From: Gemmatimonadales bacterium
GTDB lineage: Bacteria; Gemmatimonadota; Gemmatimonadetes; Gemmatimonadales; GWC2-71-9
Length of the DNA: 7,743 nucleotides
Reading direction: 5' to 3'
NCBI GenBank assembly: GCA_025929805.1
Contig: JAICPP010000162.1
Location: 1-7,743, forward strand
Shown here in pieces: positions 5,532 through 7,743 of the stretch. Both the position numbers and the translations under genes were made by a program. The notes beneath the pieces are model-generated. The model saw only the letters and a program-made list of their open reading frames with translations. It was not told the origin of the DNA and made no database searches. Within the stretch, counting starts at the first letter, position 1. Every line of letters begins with the position of its first letter.

Positions 5532-6321
5532 ACAGCCTGGTCCCGCACCGGCGGCAATACACCGCATCGGACTCGTGCCCCTCGGCGCCGCACGCCGGGC
5601 AGGCCTGGGTCGAGATCGGTCTGGCGGTTACCCGGGTCAGCTCGGCCGTCACGATACCGGTGGGCACCGCGATGATGCCGTAGCCGGTGAGCATGAGGAG
5701 CACCGAGAGCGCGCGACCCATAGTGGTTGCCGGCGCCAGGTCGCCGTAACCCACCGTGGTCAGTGTCACCACCGCCCAGTAGATGCTGATCGGAATGTTG
5801 GTGAAGCCGTGCCGCTCGCCCTCGATCACGTACATCAGCGTGCCCACCACCACCACGATAGTCATTACCGTCAGCAGGAAGACGAAGATCTTTCTCCAGC
5901 TGGCCTTGAGCGCGCGCACCAGCAACCGCGACTCCTGCAGGTACTCGGCCAGCTTGAGCACCCGGAATATCCGGAGCAGCCGCAACAGCCGGACGACCAG
6001 CAGGTTCTGAGCACCCGGTAATAGCAGACTGAGATAGGTCGGCAGGATCGCGATCAGATCGATCAGTCCGAATAGACTCCCGGCATAGCGCAGCGGGCGG
6101 CGCACGCTGAAGAGCCGGAGCAGATACTCGATGGTGAAAAGGATGGTGAAGCCCCACTCGAGGGCTCGGAGTGTCGGGCCTACGCGGGCTCGTACCGACG
6201 CCACGCTCTCCAGCAGCACGACCACGACGCTGCTCACGATCGCAACCAGCAGCAGCAGGTCGAACAGTCGGCCCTCGGGGGTATCGGCCTCGAAGATGAT
6301 CTCGTGCAGCCGAGCCCGGAG
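5530..6321 (-). CDS. Voltage-gated-type potassium channel with C-terminal zinc ribbon
   Basis: A six-TM ion channel of the bacterial Kv-like family, about 263 residues if read from the point where homology begins. Counting from there, S1 is about 15-37. S4 is about 107-124 with Arg/Lys every third residue (R111, R114, R117, R120, K123), the mark of a voltage sensor. The pore filter is TVGYGD (189-194), specific for K+. The C-terminus carries CPAC (241-244) and CRRC (256-259), a probable zinc ribbon in the cytoplasm. The first canonical start in frame is GTG at 6237-6235, which would cut S1 in half. The frame stays open to 6402, and the family-like N-terminus 'RARLHEIIFEADTPEG' is encoded upstream of the GTG with no ATG, GTG or TTG. 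I give the start as the CTC (6319-6321) that aligns with the usual Met; CTG at 6307-6309 is another candidate. Confidence 0.85.
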   Translation of the reverse strand, partial: LRARLHEIIFEADTPEGRLFDLLLLVAIVSSVVVVLLESVASVRARVGPTLRALEWGFTILFTIEYLLRLFSVRRPLRYAGSLFGLIDLIAILPTYLSLLLPGAQNLLVVRLLRLLRIFRVLKLAEYLQESRLLVRALKASWRKIFVFLLTVMTIVVVVGTLMYVIEGERHGFTNIPISIYWAVVTLTTVGYGDLAPATTMGRALSVLLMLTGYGIIAVPTGIVTAELTRVTARPISTQACPACGAEGHESDAVYCRRCGTRL

Positions 6322-6328
6322 GTTCTCG

Positions 6329-6691
6329 TTAGATCCGGGCGTACTCGTGCACCGTGAGGTCGGAGACCACGTCCCCGGTGTGCTTGATCCCCTTGGGCTC
6401 GATTAAGACCAGCTGCACCTCCTCCCGGGCCACCGGGCGATGCTCCACACCCTTCGGAATCACCACCAGCTCGCCCGGTCCGAGGGTGACCTGTCCATCG
6501 CGGAGCTCGATCGTCAGCTCCCCTTGAATCACCAGGAACAGCTCGTCTTCATCGGCGTGGCTATGCCACACGAACTCGCCCTGCACCTTGGCGAGCTTGA
6601 CATGGCTGTCGTTCAGATCCGCTACGATCTTCGGGCTCCACTGGTCGGCGAACCGGCCAAACTTCTCCGCCAGGTTGATCTTGGTCACCAT
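6329..6691 (-). CDS. Cupin domain protein
   Basis: A 120-residue single-domain cupin, probably a cytoplasmic metal-binding beta-barrel. Cupin motif 1 is 'GEFVWHSHADEDELFLVIQG' (38-57), with His43, His45 and Glu50 (or Glu48) as likely metal ligands. Motif 2 is 'GELVVIPKGVEHRPVA' (73-88), with His84 as the fourth ligand. Ala88 stands where the consensus often has Asn. The substrate cannot be told from sequence. Small cupins of this type include isomerases, dioxygenases and sensor proteins. The ATG has AGGAG 6 bases upstream, a good ribosome-binding site. It is the first gene of the probable cupin-channel-gltS operon. Its stop codon lies within a few bases of where the channel protein should begin, so the two are probably translated in tandem. 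Confidence 0.88.
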   Translation of the reverse strand: MVTKINLAEKFGRFADQWSPKIVADLNDSHVKLAKVQGEFVWHSHADEDELFLVIQGELTIELRDGQVTLGPGELVVIPKGVEHRPVAREEVQLVLIEPKGIKHTGDVVSDLTVHEYARI

Positions 6692-6822
6692 AGGTGTCTC
6701 CTGAACAATTAGGTGCAGGCGGACGTTGCCCTGCTGGAAAGTGTCAGGCTTCTGAAGAAATTGCCAAGGACACCATCTCGTCTCGCTTTGCGTCCGCAGC
6801 CGGGGTCTCGTAGCTTGGCCCT
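6692..6822. promoter_or_regulatory. Divergent promoter region between cupin and HipA-like genes
   Basis: This 131-base spacer must drive both the minus-strand cupin operon and the plus-strand HipA-like gene. It contains a separated inverted repeat, GCGGACG (6719-6725) and CGTCCGC (6791-6797), and a short dyad TTCT-GA-AGAA (6750-6759). Either could be an operator, but both are short enough to be chance. No strong -35/-10 pair is visible for the cupin operon. Confidence 0.35.
6788..6816 (+). promoter_or_regulatory. Candidate promoter for a leaderless HipA-like transcript
   Basis: TTGCGT (6788-6793) and TAGCTT (6811-6816) are separated by 17 bases. TAGCTT fits a TANNNT-type -10 box, and transcription would start at about the A of the ATG at 6823. 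The gene has no Shine-Dalgarno, which suits a leaderless message. Each hexamer matches the consensus at only three positions, so this is tentative. Confidence 0.25.
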
Positions 6823-7653
6823 ATGCGGCTCCCCGTGCACACCGCGATCCGCTACCTACAGCCTCTCCGTGAGGGCGGGTCCTTGCCAGCCATCGTAGAC
6901 ACGGATGCAGGCCTGTTCGTGGTGAAGTTTCGCGGTGCCGGCCAGGGGCCCAAGGCACTCATCGCAGAGCTTATCGCCGGGCTGCTCGCTCGTCAGCTCG
7001 GCTTGCCGGTTCCCGAGCCCGCGCTCATCGACGTTGCACCCTCCTTCGGCCGCGCCGAACCCGATCTCGAGGTCCAGGAGATTCTCCGCGGCAGCCACGG
7101 GCTCAATGTGGGAGCGCGCTACCTCGACGGCGCCTTCAATTTCGATCCCTTCGCCGCCGGGGATTTCATCGATTCCGAGTTCGCGTCGGCGCTGGTGTGG
7201 TTCGACGCCTTTACGACCAACCCCGACCGCACCCATCGCAACCCCAACATCCTGATCTGGCGGCGAACTCCCTGGCTGATCGATCATGGAGCCGCGATCT
7301 ACGCGCATCATTCCTGGAGCACGGTTGACGCCGAGCGCGTCCGCACACCGTTCCCGCTGATCCGCGATCACGTTCTGCTGGCCCGGGCAGACGATATCGA
7401 GGCAGCCGACCGGCGGCTCACCCCACGCCTCTCGACCGAGGTGTTGGACCAGGTGCTCGATGCCGTACCGGATACGCTCCTGCTCGATCCGCTCATTGCC
7501 GGTGAGTTTGTCGATGCGGAGGCGGCGCGGGCCCGCTACCGCGAGTACCTGAGCGGTCGGCTCGAGGAGCCGCGGCTCTTTGTTTCTGAGGCCAGGGAGG
7601 CTCGGGAGCTGCGTCGGGGACAGCCGGCGCTTCGGCGGCAGGCCCGGCGATGA
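6823..7653 (+). CDS. HipA-like protein kinase
   Basis: A 276-residue protein of the HipA-like kinase group usually found next to DUF3037, much shorter than E. coli HipA (about 440). Visible kinase features are the ATP-binding lysine in 'LFVVKFRG' (Lys35), a catalytic-loop motif 'NPDRTHRNPN' (133-142) with Asp135 as likely base and Asn140/Asn142 nearby, and the metal-binding 'LIDHG' (Asp154), which takes the place of DFG. The C-terminal third is charged and helical, ending in an Arg-rich tail. HipA proper phosphorylates glutamyl-tRNA synthetase and acts as a toxin held by HipB; whether this subgroup does so is not known to me. No HipB-like helix-turn-helix gene lies beside it in the window. 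Its TGA overlaps the next ATG (ATGA), so the two genes are almost certainly co-translated. It is the only complete plus-strand gene here. Confidence 0.82.
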   Translation: MRLPVHTAIRYLQPLREGGSLPAIVDTDAGLFVVKFRGAGQGPKALIAELIAGLLARQLGLPVPEPALIDVAPSFGRAEPDLEVQEILRGSHGLNVGARYLDGAFNFDPFAAGDFIDSEFASALVWFDAFTTNPDRTHRNPNILIWRRTPWLIDHGAAIYAHHSWSTVDAERVRTPFPLIRDHVLLARADDIEAADRRLTPRLSTEVLDQVLDAVPDTLLLDPLIAGEFVDAEAARARYREYLSGRLEEPRLFVSEAREARELRRGQPALRRQARR

Positions 7654-7743
7654 ATGCGGACGACGAGACGGTGTACGCGTTCGCGATATTGCGGGCGGTG
7701 CCGCACGTGTATTTGGGGAACTTCTCTAATGTGGGCGTCATCG
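7650..7743 (+). CDS. DUF3037 protein, N-terminal fragment cut by the window edge
   Basis: The first 31 codons of a gene that continues past the right edge. The start ATG overlaps the stop of the HipA-like gene (ATGA). The peptide contains 'YAFAILRAVPHVYLGNFSNV' followed by GVI, which matches the conserved opening of DUF3037 proteins: a Tyr-Ala-x-x-Arg-x-Val-Pro strand followed by x-x-Asn-Val-Gly-Val. DUF3037 has no assigned function. Its repeated pairing with HipA-like kinases suggests a regulator, partner or substrate of the kinase, which is inference from context. Only the start can be judged here. Confidence 0.75.
   Translation, partial: MNADDETVYAFAILRAVPHVYLGNFSNVGVI

Noticed and set aside
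5510..6157. A single 622-codon minus-strand reading frame covering gltS plus about 216 upstream codons, as if gltS had a long N-terminal extension.
   Set aside because: The upstream part is rich in Arg, Ala and Gly, has no family resemblance, and overlaps in another frame the clearly real K+ channel. GltS homology begins at the ATG at 5507-5509.

Overview
The window is GC-rich bacterial chromosome with closely packed genes. Seven genes lie on the minus strand, and one two-gene unit lies on the plus strand at the right edge. The protein mix suits a soil or environmental bacterium, and Gemmatimonadota is my best guess: an EF-G2-type factor with 'SLMD' in place of NKxD, a lipoprotein with a ZU5-like domain, DUF2784, and a HipA-like kinase paired with DUF3037. 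That assignment comes from remembered protein resemblance, not a search. I see no tRNA, rRNA, CRISPR array, IS element or phage gene.

In minus-strand transcription order, right to left, the first group is a possible operon of three genes. It holds a small cupin protein (6691-6329), a six-TM voltage-gated-type K+ channel with a C-terminal zinc ribbon (about 6321-5530), and a GltS-type Na+/glutamate symporter (5509-4289). The cupin and channel are separated by only a few bases. The Shine-Dalgarno sequence ahead of gltS overlaps the channel stop codon and can fold into a small hairpin, which suggests translational coupling. The channel has no ATG, GTG or TTG where homology says it should begin.

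Next come a small unrecognised four-TM membrane protein (4123-3695) and an EF-G2-type translational GTPase (3602-1554). The EF-G2 leader can fold into a long hairpin that buries its own AGGAGG. Three bases after the EF-G2 stop is a 77-bp inverted array of heptamers (GTGAAC/GTTTAC type), which folds almost perfectly only in minus-strand RNA. It ends 11 bases before the start of a DUF2784 membrane protein (1463-1086). A 388-bp gene-free stretch follows, then a lipoprotein with a ZU5-like domain (697-104) and a hairpin just beyond it.

At the right edge, a HipA-like kinase (6823-7653) overlaps by ATGA the start of a DUF3037 protein that runs off the window. They are divergent from the cupin operon across a 131-bp spacer. 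The most interesting items are the two RNA-structure candidates flanking the EF-G2 gene, the missing channel start codon, and the HipA-like/DUF3037 pair.
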